Shown piece by piece: positions 16,430-24,548 of a stretch of 48,375 bases of DNA (positions are counted from its first letter, which is position 1; every line of letters starts with the position of its first letter). Position numbers and translations under genes: made by a program. Source of the DNA: Flavobacteriales bacterium. GTDB lineage: Bacteria > Bacteroidota > Bacteroidia > Flavobacteriales_F > PHOS-HE28. Location: assembly GCA_016718655.1 (NCBI GenBank), contig JADKCV010000030.1:1-48375 (forward strand), given 5' to 3'. The notes beneath the pieces were generated by a model that was not told the origin of the DNA, searched no databases, and worked only from the letters and a program-made list of their open reading frames with translations.

Positions 16430-17975
16430 GGGGTCGGGGTGCAGCGAACACCAGCAGTGCGTAGTACAACGCGAAGAACGTGGCACCCGCCTGCGTCTCC
16501 ACGGTGTCGTCCGTGAGGCAGGAGATGCCAAAGATGACCGCCCAGGCCACGAACAAGGGATCGCTCCAGGCACCCAGCGCGTAAGCCGGCCACCACCAGG
16601 TGAACAACGCGAAGGCAAGGCCGAACAGTCCGAAGCTGATCCACAGCGTGAGGTATTCGTTGTGCGCGCGGTGCCACCACTCGCGGGCAAGATCGGTGCC
16701 CATATGTTCGTAAGCTTCGTTGAAGGCGACCTGGGTGTCGCCGGTACCGACTCCGATGGGCCAGTTCGCCTTCGCGATGGTCCAACCCGTGCGCCAGTAT
16801 TCCAACCGCATGGTCATGGAGTGCCCGTTGGTGGCACCCTCATCCAGGTAGTGTTGCCATTCGAACACCACCTCGTCGAACCGTTCCTGCAGCATGCTGC
16901 GCTTACCTTCCAGATGATCGGGCACACCCTGTTCGATCCGTCGGATATCCTCGTCGGTGAGGGCCCACACACCCACACTGTCCTTGGTGAGCCCTTTGCC
17001 GGACATGTAGCGCACCACGGTGGCCCAGAGCACATGGCCGCGATCATCCTGCGAATCCATTGAACGCTTGCTGCGCTTCAGCCAGTTGTTACGCAGTTCA
17101 CCCCAAGCCAGGTACGTCCACAGGTGATGTCCGTTCTGCTGCTGCACCTTGTTCACTTCGTGTATGTACGGCTCGCCATTCACCGTGAAGCGCGGCATGA
17201 ATCGCATGTCCTGTGGAGGGGGGATGGTCCGGGATCGGACCTCGCGCACCACCCACGACGCGGCCACGATCGGTGCCACCAGCAATGCGGCGCGAACGGA
17301 CCACCGGACCCAACGCCGCGCACCATCCACGGTACGCCACAGGAGCACAAGGCCGAGCATACCCACGATGGCGAAGCCTTGCACACTGCCCAACCGGTTG
17401 ATGAAGTACAGGCACCATAGGATGGCAAGCCCCCTCGCCAGTCGCTCCCACCAGGGGCCATGCCACCCCTTCCACACGAACACAGCGATGGCCAGGCATA
17501 GCAGTAGCACCAAGCGGATGTGGCTGATGAAGAGCGACAGTCCGCGGTAGTCATCGGCCCGGGCCTGGCTGAACAGCGCCCCGAACAGGGCACAGGCCAC
17601 CACGCTCCAAGCGCCCAGTAACAGGATGGTGCGGAAGGCGGGTCGCGAGAGTCGGTCGGAGCCGCCGAGCACCGCCCCGAAGCTGAGCACGGGTAGCAGG
17701 ATACGCACCAGGTCGCCGCCCCACTTCAGGTCCGTGGTCCACAACAGACCCACCACGTGCAACCCGAGGAATGCGAGGAACACCAACACCGGTGGACGCG
17801 TGAAGGCGGCACGCCAACGTTCGCGGACCGTTCCCAGTAGGACACCACTGGCGATCCAGTTGACCACCAGCAGCATTTGCGCCATGCTCAGGAAGGCGGT
17901 GCTCCACGGCAGGAACACCGCACACAGGGCCAGGGCCGCCACATGCACCCGCTGGGTCCAGTGCTGATCGGACAT
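16407..17975 (-). CDS. O-antigen ligase / polymerase-like membrane protein
   Basis: 522 residues with about ten hydrophobic segments and a large loop (about residues 240-400) before the last helices. The loop end has WPIGVGTGDTQVAFNE and RAHNEYLTLWISFG: the GxGTG...HNxxL pattern of the Wzy/WaaL/O-antigen ligase family, where the His is catalytic in ligases. The family joins or polymerises undecaprenyl-linked glycans on the periplasmic side. Ligase and polymerase cannot be told apart here. It is the last gene of the minus-strand run that begins with DUF4271, with 15 nt to the S41 protease gene; the convergent LPS glycosyltransferases fit an envelope role. Confidence 0.82.
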   Translation of the reverse strand: MSDQHWTQRVHVAALALCAVFLPWSTAFLSMAQMLLVVNWIASGVLLGTVRERWRAAFTRPPVLVFLAFLGLHVVGLLWTTDLKWGGDLVRILLPVLSFGAVLGGSDRLSRPAFRTILLLGAWSVVACALFGALFSQARADDYRGLSLFISHIRLVLLLCLAIAVFVWKGWHGPWWERLARGLAILWCLYFINRLGSVQGFAIVGMLGLVLLWRTVDGARRWVRWSVRAALLVAPIVAASWVVREVRSRTIPPPQDMRFMPRFTVNGEPYIHEVNKVQQQNGHHLWTYLAWGELRNNWLKRSKRSMDSQDDRGHVLWATVVRYMSGKGLTKDSVGVWALTDEDIRRIEQGVPDHLEGKRSMLQERFDEVVFEWQHYLDEGATNGHSMTMRLEYWRTGWTIAKANWPIGVGTGDTQVAFNEAYEHMGTDLAREWWHRAHNEYLTLWISFGLFGLAFALFTWWWPAYALGAWSDPLFVAWAVIFGISCLTDDTVETQAGATFFALYYALLVFAAPRPLSGEEAR

Positions 17976-17990
17976 GCCTCGGGCAAGGGC

Positions 17991-19661
17991 CTACTTTCCG
18001 GCGAGGATGGTGCCGTAGCTGCCGTTGTTCAGGATCTCCAGGCCCTTCAGGATGTAAGGGTCGGTGGACAGGCTTGCCTTTGCTCGACCGGTCTGGAAGT
18101 GGTAGCGCGATACGATCTCGTTCTTCAATACCTCTTCGATGTCCGTGCGGAAGCGCACCAGTTCCTCGCTGCGATCGGGGCTCAGCTCCTTGCGCAACGC
18201 CTCGATCTGTGGCTGGGTATGCTCGTAGTAACGCTCCTTCTTCGCCGTTTCGATCAGCTCGTCCAGCTTCTTCATGCTCTCGGTATCGTAGTGGAACTCG
18301 TGCGTGTTCACGTACCCCACGAACTCGCCGTAGAGGGCATCGCTGATGCGGAAGGAGGCAGGGTCCTCCAGTTCAGCATGGTCCTTCCGGTACTTGGTGG
18401 CGAAGTCGAAGAAGATATCCTCCTGGTAAAGGCCGCCCACCACTTTGGCCAGCTCGGGATCCTGCACGGCCATGTCGGGAAGGATGCCGCGCCCGTCGAA
18501 CACCGGACGTCCGTTGCGGGTCTTGAACTCGGCGATCTTCGCCTCCTCCACTTCAACCGCCTTGCCACCGCTGTCGCGTTTGGCATAATCAAGTTTCTGG
18601 ATGCAGCGGCCACTGGGGATGTAGTACTTCGCCACGGTCACCTTCAGCTTGCTGTTGTAGTACAGGTCGCGCGTCTGCTGTACGAGGCCCTTTCCGAAGG
18701 TGCGTTCACCCACGATCACCGCGCGGTCCAGGTCCTGCAATGCCCCGCTCACGATCTCGCTCGCGCTGGCGCTCTGGCCATCCACCAGCACCACCAGCGG
18801 GATCTCGCTGTCCATGGGGTCGCTCAAGGTCTTGTAGGTCTTGTCCCATTCAGGGATGCGCCCCTTGGTCTCCACCACCAACTGGTTCTTGGGTACGAAG
18901 AGGTTCACGATGTTCACGGCCTCGCGCAGCAGACCGCCACCATTCCCACGCAGGTCCAGTACCAGCTTGGTGGCCCCTTGTTCCTTCAGTTCCTTGATGG
19001 CGGTGCGCACCTCGGTGCCCGCGGTCTGCGTGAAGCTGTTCAGCTTCAGGTAGCCCACCTTGTTGGTCTGGTCGATGATGCCTTTGTAGGGCACATCGGG
19101 GATCTTGATCTCTTCGCGTACCAAGGTGTGCATCACGGGCTCGGCCTCGCCGCGCTTCAGCAGCACCTTCACCGATGAACCGGCCTGGCCCTTGAGCAAC
19201 TTGCTCACCTCGTCGGTCTCCATGCCTTCGATGCGCCGGCCCTCCACCTCCATGATCTCATCACCCGCCCAGATGCCCGCCTTCATGGCCGGGAACCCCT
19301 CATAGGGTTCGCTGATGAACACCTTGTCGTCGCGGCGTTTGATCAACGCACCGATACCGCCGTACTGACCCGTGGTCATGAAGCGGTAATCCTCCATGTC
19401 GCTCTCCGGGATGTACTGGGTGTACGGGTCCAAGGAGTTCAGCATCGCATCGATGCCGGTCTTCATCAGTTGGCCGGGCTGGGTGTCGTCCACGTAGTAG
19501 ACGTTCAGCTCCTTGTACAACTCGGTGAAGATCTCCAGGTTCTTGCTGATCTCGAAGTAGCTGTCGCCAGCGGCGATGGTGACCGACCCGGCAACGACCA
19601 CTGCTCCGGAGATGATCAGGGTCTTCAGGGTGGATGAGGTACGAATGTTCGGGGTGCTCAT
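17991..19661 (-). CDS. S41 C-terminal processing peptidase with PDZ domain
   Basis: 556 residues. An N-terminal signal or membrane anchor (TLKTLIISGAVVVAGSVTIA), a helical cap, a PDZ domain (about 85-180: YGGIGALIKRRDDKV, AGIWAGDEIMEVEGRRIEGM), then the S41 catalytic core with LVLDLRGNGGGLL, the nucleophile Ser in VDGQSASASEI and the general base Lys in GERTFGKGLVQ. A C-terminal helical extension follows, as in CtpA-like proteases of Bacteroidota. It acts in the periplasm on C-termini of envelope proteins. It lies 9 nt downstream of yidD, so probably in the same transcript as rnpA and yidD, an arrangement known in this phylum. Confidence 0.92.
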   Translation of the reverse strand: MSTPNIRTSSTLKTLIISGAVVVAGSVTIAAGDSYFEISKNLEIFTELYKELNVYYVDDTQPGQLMKTGIDAMLNSLDPYTQYIPESDMEDYRFMTTGQYGGIGALIKRRDDKVFISEPYEGFPAMKAGIWAGDEIMEVEGRRIEGMETDEVSKLLKGQAGSSVKVLLKRGEAEPVMHTLVREEIKIPDVPYKGIIDQTNKVGYLKLNSFTQTAGTEVRTAIKELKEQGATKLVLDLRGNGGGLLREAVNIVNLFVPKNQLVVETKGRIPEWDKTYKTLSDPMDSEIPLVVLVDGQSASASEIVSGALQDLDRAVIVGERTFGKGLVQQTRDLYYNSKLKVTVAKYYIPSGRCIQKLDYAKRDSGGKAVEVEEAKIAEFKTRNGRPVFDGRGILPDMAVQDPELAKVVGGLYQEDIFFDFATKYRKDHAELEDPASFRISDALYGEFVGYVNTHEFHYDTESMKKLDELIETAKKERYYEHTQPQIEALRKELSPDRSEELVRFRTDIEEVLKNEIVSRYHFQTGRAKASLSTDPYILKGLEILNNGSYGTILAGK

Positions 19662-19670
19662 GGAAGGATG

Positions 19671-19904
19671 TTATTCGGGGACGGGATCATGACCATGACC
19701 TCCCCATGGATGACAAGATAGGAAGCGCTTCAGGGTGAGCCAGCCACCGCGGAAAGCACCGTGGCGCCGCAGCGCCTGAAGGCCATATTCGGAACAGCTC
19801 GGGGAATAGCGGCACGCACCGGGCAATAGCGGTGATAGGATGTACTGGTACATGCGCACCAGTACGATCAAGGGCCATGCGAGCAGGTCAGCGAGCATCT
19901 TCAT
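19671..19904 (-). CDS. yidD: Membrane protein insertion efficiency factor YidD
   Basis: 77 residues, the usual length. It has the family signature: hydrophobic PLIVLVRMYQYILSPLLPG followed by CRYSPSCSEYGLQALRRHG and GGWLTLKRFLSCHPWGGHGHDPVP. The family is an amphipathic membrane-associated factor that helps YidC insert proteins. It overlaps the 3' end of rnpA by 17 nt, the classical rnpA-yidD order. Confidence 0.96.
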   Translation of the reverse strand: MKMLADLLAWPLIVLVRMYQYILSPLLPGACRYSPSCSEYGLQALRRHGAFRGGWLTLKRFLSCHPWGGHGHDPVPE

Positions 19905-20280
19905 TCAACCAACGGGCCAGGACCCGGGATATTTTCCGCTCCACCTCTTCCCAAGCGATCACCTGCCGGCCTTGGTAGATCAACAACCAGGCCACTTGAC
20001 CGGGTCGCTCGGCCAACCGGGCATAGGTGCCGGTCTTGTTCAGGCGGTAGGCCTCGCGCATCAAGCGTTTCATGCGGTTGCGATCCACCGCCCGGCGGAG
20101 GTGTTTGCGGGGTACCGAGAAGGCCACCTGTGCGGGTGCGTTGGTGGGCAGTTCCATGCGCAGGCCCACCAAGCGGAAGGGTGGTTCGCCCACGCCCTTG
20201 CCGGTCCGAAAGACCTCTTGTATCCGCAGCTGACCACACAGGTGTTCATGTTTGCGAAAGGTGAGGGCTTCGGCGCTCAT
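19888..20280 (-). CDS. rnpA: Ribonuclease P protein component
   Basis: 130 residues. It has the RNR motif region in VPRKHLRRAVDRNRMKRLMREAYR (split by small loops), the RNA-binding signature of the RnpA fold, and an N-terminal LRKHEHL-like start (FRKHEHLCGQLRIQEVF). It assists the RNase P RNA in maturing tRNA 5' ends. rpmH, which precedes rnpA in many bacteria, is absent here; instead the gene follows hemD after 67 nt, as often in Bacteroidota. It overlaps yidD. Confidence 0.96.
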   Translation of the reverse strand: MSAEALTFRKHEHLCGQLRIQEVFRTGKGVGEPPFRLVGLRMELPTNAPAQVAFSVPRKHLRRAVDRNRMKRLMREAYRLNKTGTYARLAERPGQVAWLLIYQGRQVIAWEEVERKISRVLARWLNEDAR

Positions 20281-20347
20281 GCTGCTACGATCGATCCACC
20301 GACGGTTGGTGCCGTGACGGCCGATAGGCCGATCGCTCGGCGACCGT

Positions 20348-21097
20348 TCACTTCTTCTTGGCCTCGCGCTTCACGAACCACTCGATCGCACCCGTCATAC
20401 TGGGTGCCTCGGGCATGGGCGCTTCCAGGTCCAGACGGAACCCGTTCTCCACTACTGCTTTTGCCGTGGTGGCTCCGAAGGCCGCGATGAACACCTTCTC
20501 CTGTTTGAACTTGGGAAAGTTCTTCTTCAAGCTTTCGATGCCACCAGGGCTGAAGAACACCAACATGTCATACTCCAGCTTCTTGATGTCGCTGAGGTCG
20601 CTGGCAACGGTGCGGTAGAAGATGGCATTGGTGTACTTCACACCGGACTTATTCAGCAAAGTGGGAATATCACCCGCTTGGATGTCGCTGCAGGGCACCA
20701 GGTACTTCTCGTCCTTGTGCTTCTTGATCACGTCCATCAGGTCGGAGAAGGTCTGCTTGCCGATGAACACCTTGCGCTTGCGGTACACGATGTACTTCTG
20801 CACGTAGTACGCCACGCTCTCGCTCACGCAGAAGTACTTCATGGTCTCGGGCACCGTCAACCGCAGCTCCTTGCACATGCGGAAGAAGTGGTCCACCGCA
20901 TTGCGGCTGGTGAGAACGATGGCCGAATGGTCCAGGATGTTGATCCGCTCCTGGCGGAAGTCCTGCCCGGACACGGCCTCCACTTTGATGAACGGGCGGA
21001 AGTCGATCTTCAGCGCGTACTTCTTCGCGAGCTCGTGGTAAGGCGATCGCTCGTCCGTTGGCGCAGGCTGCGAAACAAGGATGGTCTTGATCTTCAA
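20348..21097 (-). CDS. hemD: Uroporphyrinogen-III synthase
   Basis: 249 residues. Two-domain HemD pattern: KTILVSQPAP and the first domain with IVLTSRNAVDHFF, linker, second domain with YLVPCSDIQAGDIP, FYRTVASDL, MLVFFSPGGIESL and FIAAFGATTAKAV. These match the Bacteroidota branch of the enzyme that closes and inverts ring D of hydroxymethylbilane to give uroporphyrinogen III in haem synthesis. Sequence identity across the family is low, so the call rests on the SPGGIESL and GATTAKAV motifs and on context: DUF4271 upstream and rnpA downstream, a conserved neighbourhood. It probably shares the DUF4271 promoter. Confidence 0.88.
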   Translation of the reverse strand: MKIKTILVSQPAPTDERSPYHELAKKYALKIDFRPFIKVEAVSGQDFRQERINILDHSAIVLTSRNAVDHFFRMCKELRLTVPETMKYFCVSESVAYYVQKYIVYRKRKVFIGKQTFSDLMDVIKKHKDEKYLVPCSDIQAGDIPTLLNKSGVKYTNAIFYRTVASDLSDIKKLEYDMLVFFSPGGIESLKKNFPKFKQEKVFIAAFGATTAKAVVENGFRLDLEAPMPEAPSMTGAIEWFVKREAKKK

Positions 21098-21130
21098 GGC
21101 CGATCGGCTTTGGATGAAGGAGCAGGTGAT

Positions 21131-21781
21131 CTACCGCAACGCACTGATCAACAGGAGAACAGGCATGATTTCGGCGGCGCAAAGGTAAAGTATAATATGG
21201 CGTATGGAAGCCCCTTCACCCCAGCCCACCCAAAGACCCCTCAACCACCTGAACAACAGCAACAAGCCCAGCACGACACTCCCGGTCAAAACCGCCTCGG
21301 GTCGCCACTCCACCCGATACGCCACCAAGGCCACGACCGGCAGCAGGAGCAGCCCCCCGAGCACATACAACAGGAGTCCGGTGTACAGGTGCTCGGTCAA
21401 CCCACCGTCGTGGCCCACAAGCCGGTTCACGAACCCCACGACCACCGATTGGCCCACCACCAACGCGGCCAGGACCCCTGTCCATTGGAGGTAACTGAAC
21501 CCGGGCCCGGCAGCATACAACGTGTCGGACTGCCAACCGAAAAGGGCAAGCACGGACAGGGCGATCAGCACCAGGCCCAGCAACGTGCGGTCGCGCAGGT
21601 CCACCTCCTCGCGCAATGCCTGACGGCCCAAGCGCATGCGGAAAAGTGCTTGTGCCAGCAAGCGCCACTTCCGGGGCGAGCTCACATTGGTGAAAGTGAG
21701 CACCATCACCACCACCAACAGAACGATCGTCACCCATTCGGCGTTCAAGGGATCGATGGCACGCAAGGGGTCCGGCCGCAT
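21131..21781 (-). CDS. DUF4271 membrane protein
   Basis: 216 residues from ATG 21781 with six to seven hydrophobic segments (TIVLLVVVMVLTF, LVLIALSVLALFG, VLAALVVGQSVVV, LLLYVLGGLLLLP and others) and the C-terminal HIILYLCAAEIMPVLLL typical of DUF4271, an uncharacterised inner-membrane family restricted to Bacteroidota. GTG 21808 would lengthen it, but a perfect promoter box lies between the two starts, which favours 21781. It lies 33 nt upstream of hemD, a neighbour pair conserved in the phylum. No function is known. Confidence 0.85.
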   Translation of the reverse strand: MRPDPLRAIDPLNAEWVTIVLLVVVMVLTFTNVSSPRKWRLLAQALFRMRLGRQALREEVDLRDRTLLGLVLIALSVLALFGWQSDTLYAAGPGFSYLQWTGVLAALVVGQSVVVGFVNRLVGHDGGLTEHLYTGLLLYVLGGLLLLPVVALVAYRVEWRPEAVLTGSVVLGLLLLFRWLRGLWVGWGEGASIRHIILYLCAAEIMPVLLLISALR

Positions 21782-21786
21782 GACCG

Positions 21787-21794
21787 CAAAAGTA
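21787..21794 (-). promoter_or_regulatory. TAnnTTTG promoter box of the DUF4271-hemD-rnpA run
   Basis: TACTTTTG on the minus strand, perfect consensus, 5 nt before ATG 21781. It decides the start codon of DUF4271 and predicts a leaderless transcript for what may be a six-gene run down to 16407. Confidence 0.6.
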
Positions 21795-21830
21795 GGCGCA
21801 TGGTCCACCCGCTCCCTGCCTACGCTTTCC

Positions 21831-21838
21831 TAATTTTG
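21831..21838 (+). promoter_or_regulatory. TAnnTTTG promoter box of the acyl-CoA dehydrogenase gene
   Basis: TAATTTTG, perfect consensus, 32 nt before ATG 21871, divergent from the DUF4271 promoter 37 nt away. It leaves a short 5' leader of about 25 nt. Confidence 0.6.
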
Positions 21839-21870
21839 CGCCCCCGTTGACACCGGATAGACCTTCCCCC

Positions 21871-23082
21871 ATGAGCACCACCACCGCCTCGAAGAAAGCA
21901 GCCACCGACCTGTACCAGAGCCACGACCATTACCTGATGGATGAGCTGCTCACGGAGGAGCACCGACTGATCCGCGACACGGCGCGCAAGCACGTGAGCA
22001 CCCACCTCAAGCCCATCATCGAGGAGCGATTCGAGAAGGGCACCTTCAGCCACGACATCATTCCCGGTCTGGCGGAGATCGGCGCCTTCGGTCCGATGGT
22101 GCCCGTGGAATATGGCGGCATGGGCCTCGACCAGATCAGCTATGGCTTGATCATGCAGGAGATCGAGCGTTGTGACAGCGGCTTGCGAAGCTTGTGCAGT
22201 GTGCAGGGTTCCCTGGTGATGTACCCGATCTGGAAGTACGGCAGCGAGGAACAGAAGAAGAAGTGGCTGCCCCAATTGGCGGCAGGGACCAGGATCGGCT
22301 GCTTCGGTCTCACTGAGCCCGACCATGGTAGCAACCCCGGAGGCATGGTCACCACCTTCAAGGACATGGGCGACCACTACCTGCTGAACGGTGCCAAGAT
22401 GTGGATCAGCAATAGCCCGCTCGCGGACATCGCCGTGGTGTGGGCCAAGGCCGAGAACACCGAGGGCCGCATCCATGGCCTGATCGTGGAGCGTGGCATG
22501 GAAGGCTTCACCACCCCCACCACCCACGGCAAGCTCAGCCTGCGCGCCAGCCCCACCGGAGAACTGGTGTTCGACAACGTGAAGGTGCCCAAGGCCAACC
22601 TGTTGCCCAACAAGAGCGGACTGGGTGCTCCCCTGGGTTGCCTGGACAGCGCCCGTTACGGCATCGCGTGGGGAACGCTGGGCGTGGCAATGGAATGCTA
22701 CGATGTGGCCCTGCGCTACAGCCAGCAGCGCATCCAGTTCGGCAAGCCCATCGGGCAGTTCCAACTCACGCAGAAGAAGCTCGCCGAGATGATCACCGAG
22801 ATCACCAAGGCACAATTGCTCACCTGGCGATTGGGCGTGCTTCGTAACGAAGGCCGTGCCACCACCGCGCAGATCAGCATGGCCAAGCGCAACAACGTAC
22901 ACCTGGCCTTGACGGTGGCACGCGAGGCGCGCCAGATCCTCGGCGGAATGGGCATCACCAACGAATACCCCATCATGCGCCACATGATGAACCTGGAGAG
23001 CGTGGTGACCTATGAAGGCACACATGACATCCACCTGCTGATCACCGGCATGGAGGTGACGGGTTTGGCGGCGTTCAAGTAG
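21871..23082 (+). CDS. gcdH: Glutaryl-CoA dehydrogenase-like acyl-CoA dehydrogenase
   Basis: 403 residues. It has the acyl-CoA dehydrogenase fold with the FAD site CFGLTEPDHGSNPGGM and WISNSPLADIAVVWA. Features that point to glutaryl-CoA dehydrogenase: CDSGLRSLCSVQGSLVMYPI (the substrate-carboxylate Arg), ASPTGELVFDNVKVP, LDSARYGIAWGTLG, and the catalytic Glu in VTYEGTHDIHLLITG. By family, it converts glutaryl-CoA to crotonyl-CoA and CO2 in lysine, hydroxylysine and tryptophan breakdown, passing electrons to ETF. It is a single-gene unit with its own promoter and a hairpin after it. Very close to human GCDH from memory; a related short-chain substrate cannot be excluded. Confidence 0.88.
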   Translation: MSTTTASKKAATDLYQSHDHYLMDELLTEEHRLIRDTARKHVSTHLKPIIEERFEKGTFSHDIIPGLAEIGAFGPMVPVEYGGMGLDQISYGLIMQEIERCDSGLRSLCSVQGSLVMYPIWKYGSEEQKKKWLPQLAAGTRIGCFGLTEPDHGSNPGGMVTTFKDMGDHYLLNGAKMWISNSPLADIAVVWAKAENTEGRIHGLIVERGMEGFTTPTTHGKLSLRASPTGELVFDNVKVPKANLLPNKSGLGAPLGCLDSARYGIAWGTLGVAMECYDVALRYSQQRIQFGKPIGQFQLTQKKLAEMITEITKAQLLTWRLGVLRNEGRATTAQISMAKRNNVHLALTVAREARQILGGMGITNEYPIMRHMMNLESVVTYEGTHDIHLLITGMEVTGLAAFK

Positions 23083-23107
23083 GGTCGCACAGCGCACAAC
23101 GGACGGA

Positions 23108-23129
23108 ACCCCGGCGGGAGATCCGGGGT
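23108..23129 (+). terminator. Hairpin after the acyl-CoA dehydrogenase gene
   Basis: Arms accccgg (23108-23114) and ccggggt (23123-23129), 8-nt loop, 25 nt after the stop. It lies between convergent genes and may serve both. Confidence 0.45.
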
Positions 23130-23184
23130 CCGTTGGCACGTGTCATCAGCGAGAGCGACGACCTTGATCCTACTGTCATGCACG

Positions 23185-23700
23185 CTACTGATCGACCGTC
23201 CCTGACGTGCGCGCTTGCACCCGTGGATCGTGCCGCACCTTCATGGTGCCTGTGCCATTGACGAAGGTGATCGCACCCACAGGGCCATCGTAGTGCAGTC
23301 CGGGGCGCTGTTCCTCGCTCTCCAGGATCACTTCGAATTCCAACTTCCGGTTCATACGTTCGGCCTTGGGGGTGTTCCGTGCGTTACGGGTATCGACCTC
23401 CACCTCCTTGGGTAGGTGACCGGGCTTAGCGAAGGTCAACTTGGCCTTGGCACCAACGGGTAGCGTGAAGAAGAATTGTCCATTGTCGTGCAGCTCGGCA
23501 GCCAGGCAGTGCTCCCCGTTCAGCTCCACCACCAGGATGGCGTCATCCTGCCGGAGCCCGTCCGCGTGAAGCCATCCCACGATCCGCACCTGATCGCCTG
23601 TGACCGGGAGGGCAGGGTTGGCCAGGAGAGAGAGCCCCAACAGCGCGAAAATGGCGATGAGGAGTGCGGTAGCGAAGGTGATGTTGAGGCGCTTTTTCAC
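23185..23700 (-). CDS. Hypothetical membrane-anchored protein with carboxypeptidase-regulatory-like domain
   Basis: 171 residues from GTG 23700 (VKKRLNITFATALLIAIFALLGLSLL), an uncleaved signal anchor. The rest is a single beta-rich domain (about 45-150) with VRIVGWLHADG, AILVVELNGEHCLAAELHDNGQFFFTLPVGAKAKLTFAKPGH arranged in strands: the pattern of transthyretin- or carboxypeptidase-regulatory-like folds, which often start gliding or TonB-linked proteins in Bacteroidota. I recognise no specific family. The frame continues upstream of 23700, but that part is low-complexity and unlikely to be translated. It lies downstream of the variant response regulator on the same strand. Confidence 0.6.
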   Translation of the reverse strand: MKKRLNITFATALLIAIFALLGLSLLANPALPVTGDQVRIVGWLHADGLRQDDAILVVELNGEHCLAAELHDNGQFFFTLPVGAKAKLTFAKPGHLPKEVEVDTRNARNTPKAERMNRKLEFEVILESEEQRPGLHYDGPVGAITFVNGTGTMKVRHDPRVQARTSGTVDQ

Positions 23701-23793
23701 GGTGATGCAGGTTGATGGTCCCTGCGTCAAAAGTCCGCACCGGCCCAGGCCTCCATCAATACCCACAAGTGGTGAAAAAACACGATCGGCCGG

Positions 23794-24447
23794 TCAGACC
23801 CAGCGCCGGTCGATGGCGTACTTGACCAGCCCGGCGGAACTACGCACGTTCAACTTGGTCATCAGGTGCTTCCGGTGTGTCTTCACGGTATCCTCGCTGA
23901 TGAACAACTGCGCTGCGATCTCCCCGTTCGTTCGCTCCAAGGCCACCAGCCGGATGATCTCCCGCTCGCGCGCGGTCAGTCCGATGTACTCGCCATCCAT
24001 ACGCTTCTCCGTGTGGGCATAGCCCGCCTCCACGCTGCATCGCGCCTCCTCGCTCAGGTAACGCCCACCGTCCATCACCGTTCGTACCGCAATCTGGAAC
24101 TCTTGTTCCGTCGCCCCCTTCATCAGATAGCCGCCAGCACCCTCGGTGAGCATACTGTTCACGTATTCGATGTCCGAGAGGGTCGAATGTGCCAGAACAC
24201 GCATCGACGGATGTTCCTTGCGGATGGCCCGCATGGTGTCGATGCCGTCCATGCCGGGCAATGACACTTCGAGCAACACAAGGTCAATGGGCATCCGGGA
24301 CAGCAGTTCCAGCACGCGGAGGCCCGTTCCAGCATGCGCCACCACGGTCATGTCATCCAGGTCCGCAAGGCGTTTGCGGAGACCTTCCGCAACGAGGTCC
24401 AAAGGGTCCGCGACCAGGATCCGTATCGGGGTACCATGTGGTTCCAT
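23794..24447 (-). CDS. NarL/FixJ-type regulator with a non-phosphorylatable receiver
   Basis: 217 residues: receiver (about 8-125) and LuxR-type HTH (about 150-212; GLTAREREIIRLVAL, ISEDTVKTHRKHLMTKLNV). The receiver departs from the rule at two key places. The phosphoacceptor Asp is Glu60 (VLLEVSLPGMDG) and the acidic pair is reduced to AD-Pro (ILVADPLD). Thr/Ser (AHSTLSD) and Lys (YLMKGA) remain. Glu at this place can mimic phosphorylation, so the protein may be constitutively active or controlled by other means. The HTH is canonical, so DNA binding is likely. A GATCTTCG box lies 4 nt before the start. Confidence 0.85.
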   Translation of the reverse strand: MEPHGTPIRILVADPLDLVAEGLRKRLADLDDMTVVAHAGTGLRVLELLSRMPIDLVLLEVSLPGMDGIDTMRAIRKEHPSMRVLAHSTLSDIEYVNSMLTEGAGGYLMKGATEQEFQIAVRTVMDGGRYLSEEARCSVEAGYAHTEKRMDGEYIGLTAREREIIRLVALERTNGEIAAQLFISEDTVKTHRKHLMTKLNVRSSAGLVKYAIDRRWV

Positions 24448-24451
24448 GACC

Positions 24452-24459
24452 CGAAGATC
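24452..24459 (-). promoter_or_regulatory. Promoter-like box before the variant response regulator
   Basis: GATCTTCG on the minus strand, two mismatches from TAnnTTTG and one from the recurrent TATCTTCG, 4 nt upstream of the ATG at 24447. Confidence 0.3.
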
Positions 24460-24548
24460 GTGCGATCAGCGGTGTTCCCTGTTCGCCATCGTTCATGTCC
24501 ACCCATCAACCCCGATGGTGGCTGTGGCTGACCCAGGAACTTGTTCGA

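Noticed and set aside
17877..19178. Plus-strand open frame of 433 codons opposite the S41 protease
   Set aside because: Antisense shadow of a clearly conserved gene.
21180..21187. Perfect TACCTTTG box on the minus strand upstream of hemD
   Set aside because: It lies inside the conserved end of the DUF4271 coding sequence (codons for Tyr-Leu-Cys), so the match is probably coincidental; a secondary promoter cannot be excluded.
21782..21808. GTG 21808 as start of DUF4271
   Set aside because: A perfect promoter box lies between it and ATG 21781.
20678..21850. Plus-strand open frame of 390 codons opposite hemD and DUF4271
   Set aside because: Antisense shadow; Gln/His-rich, no motif.
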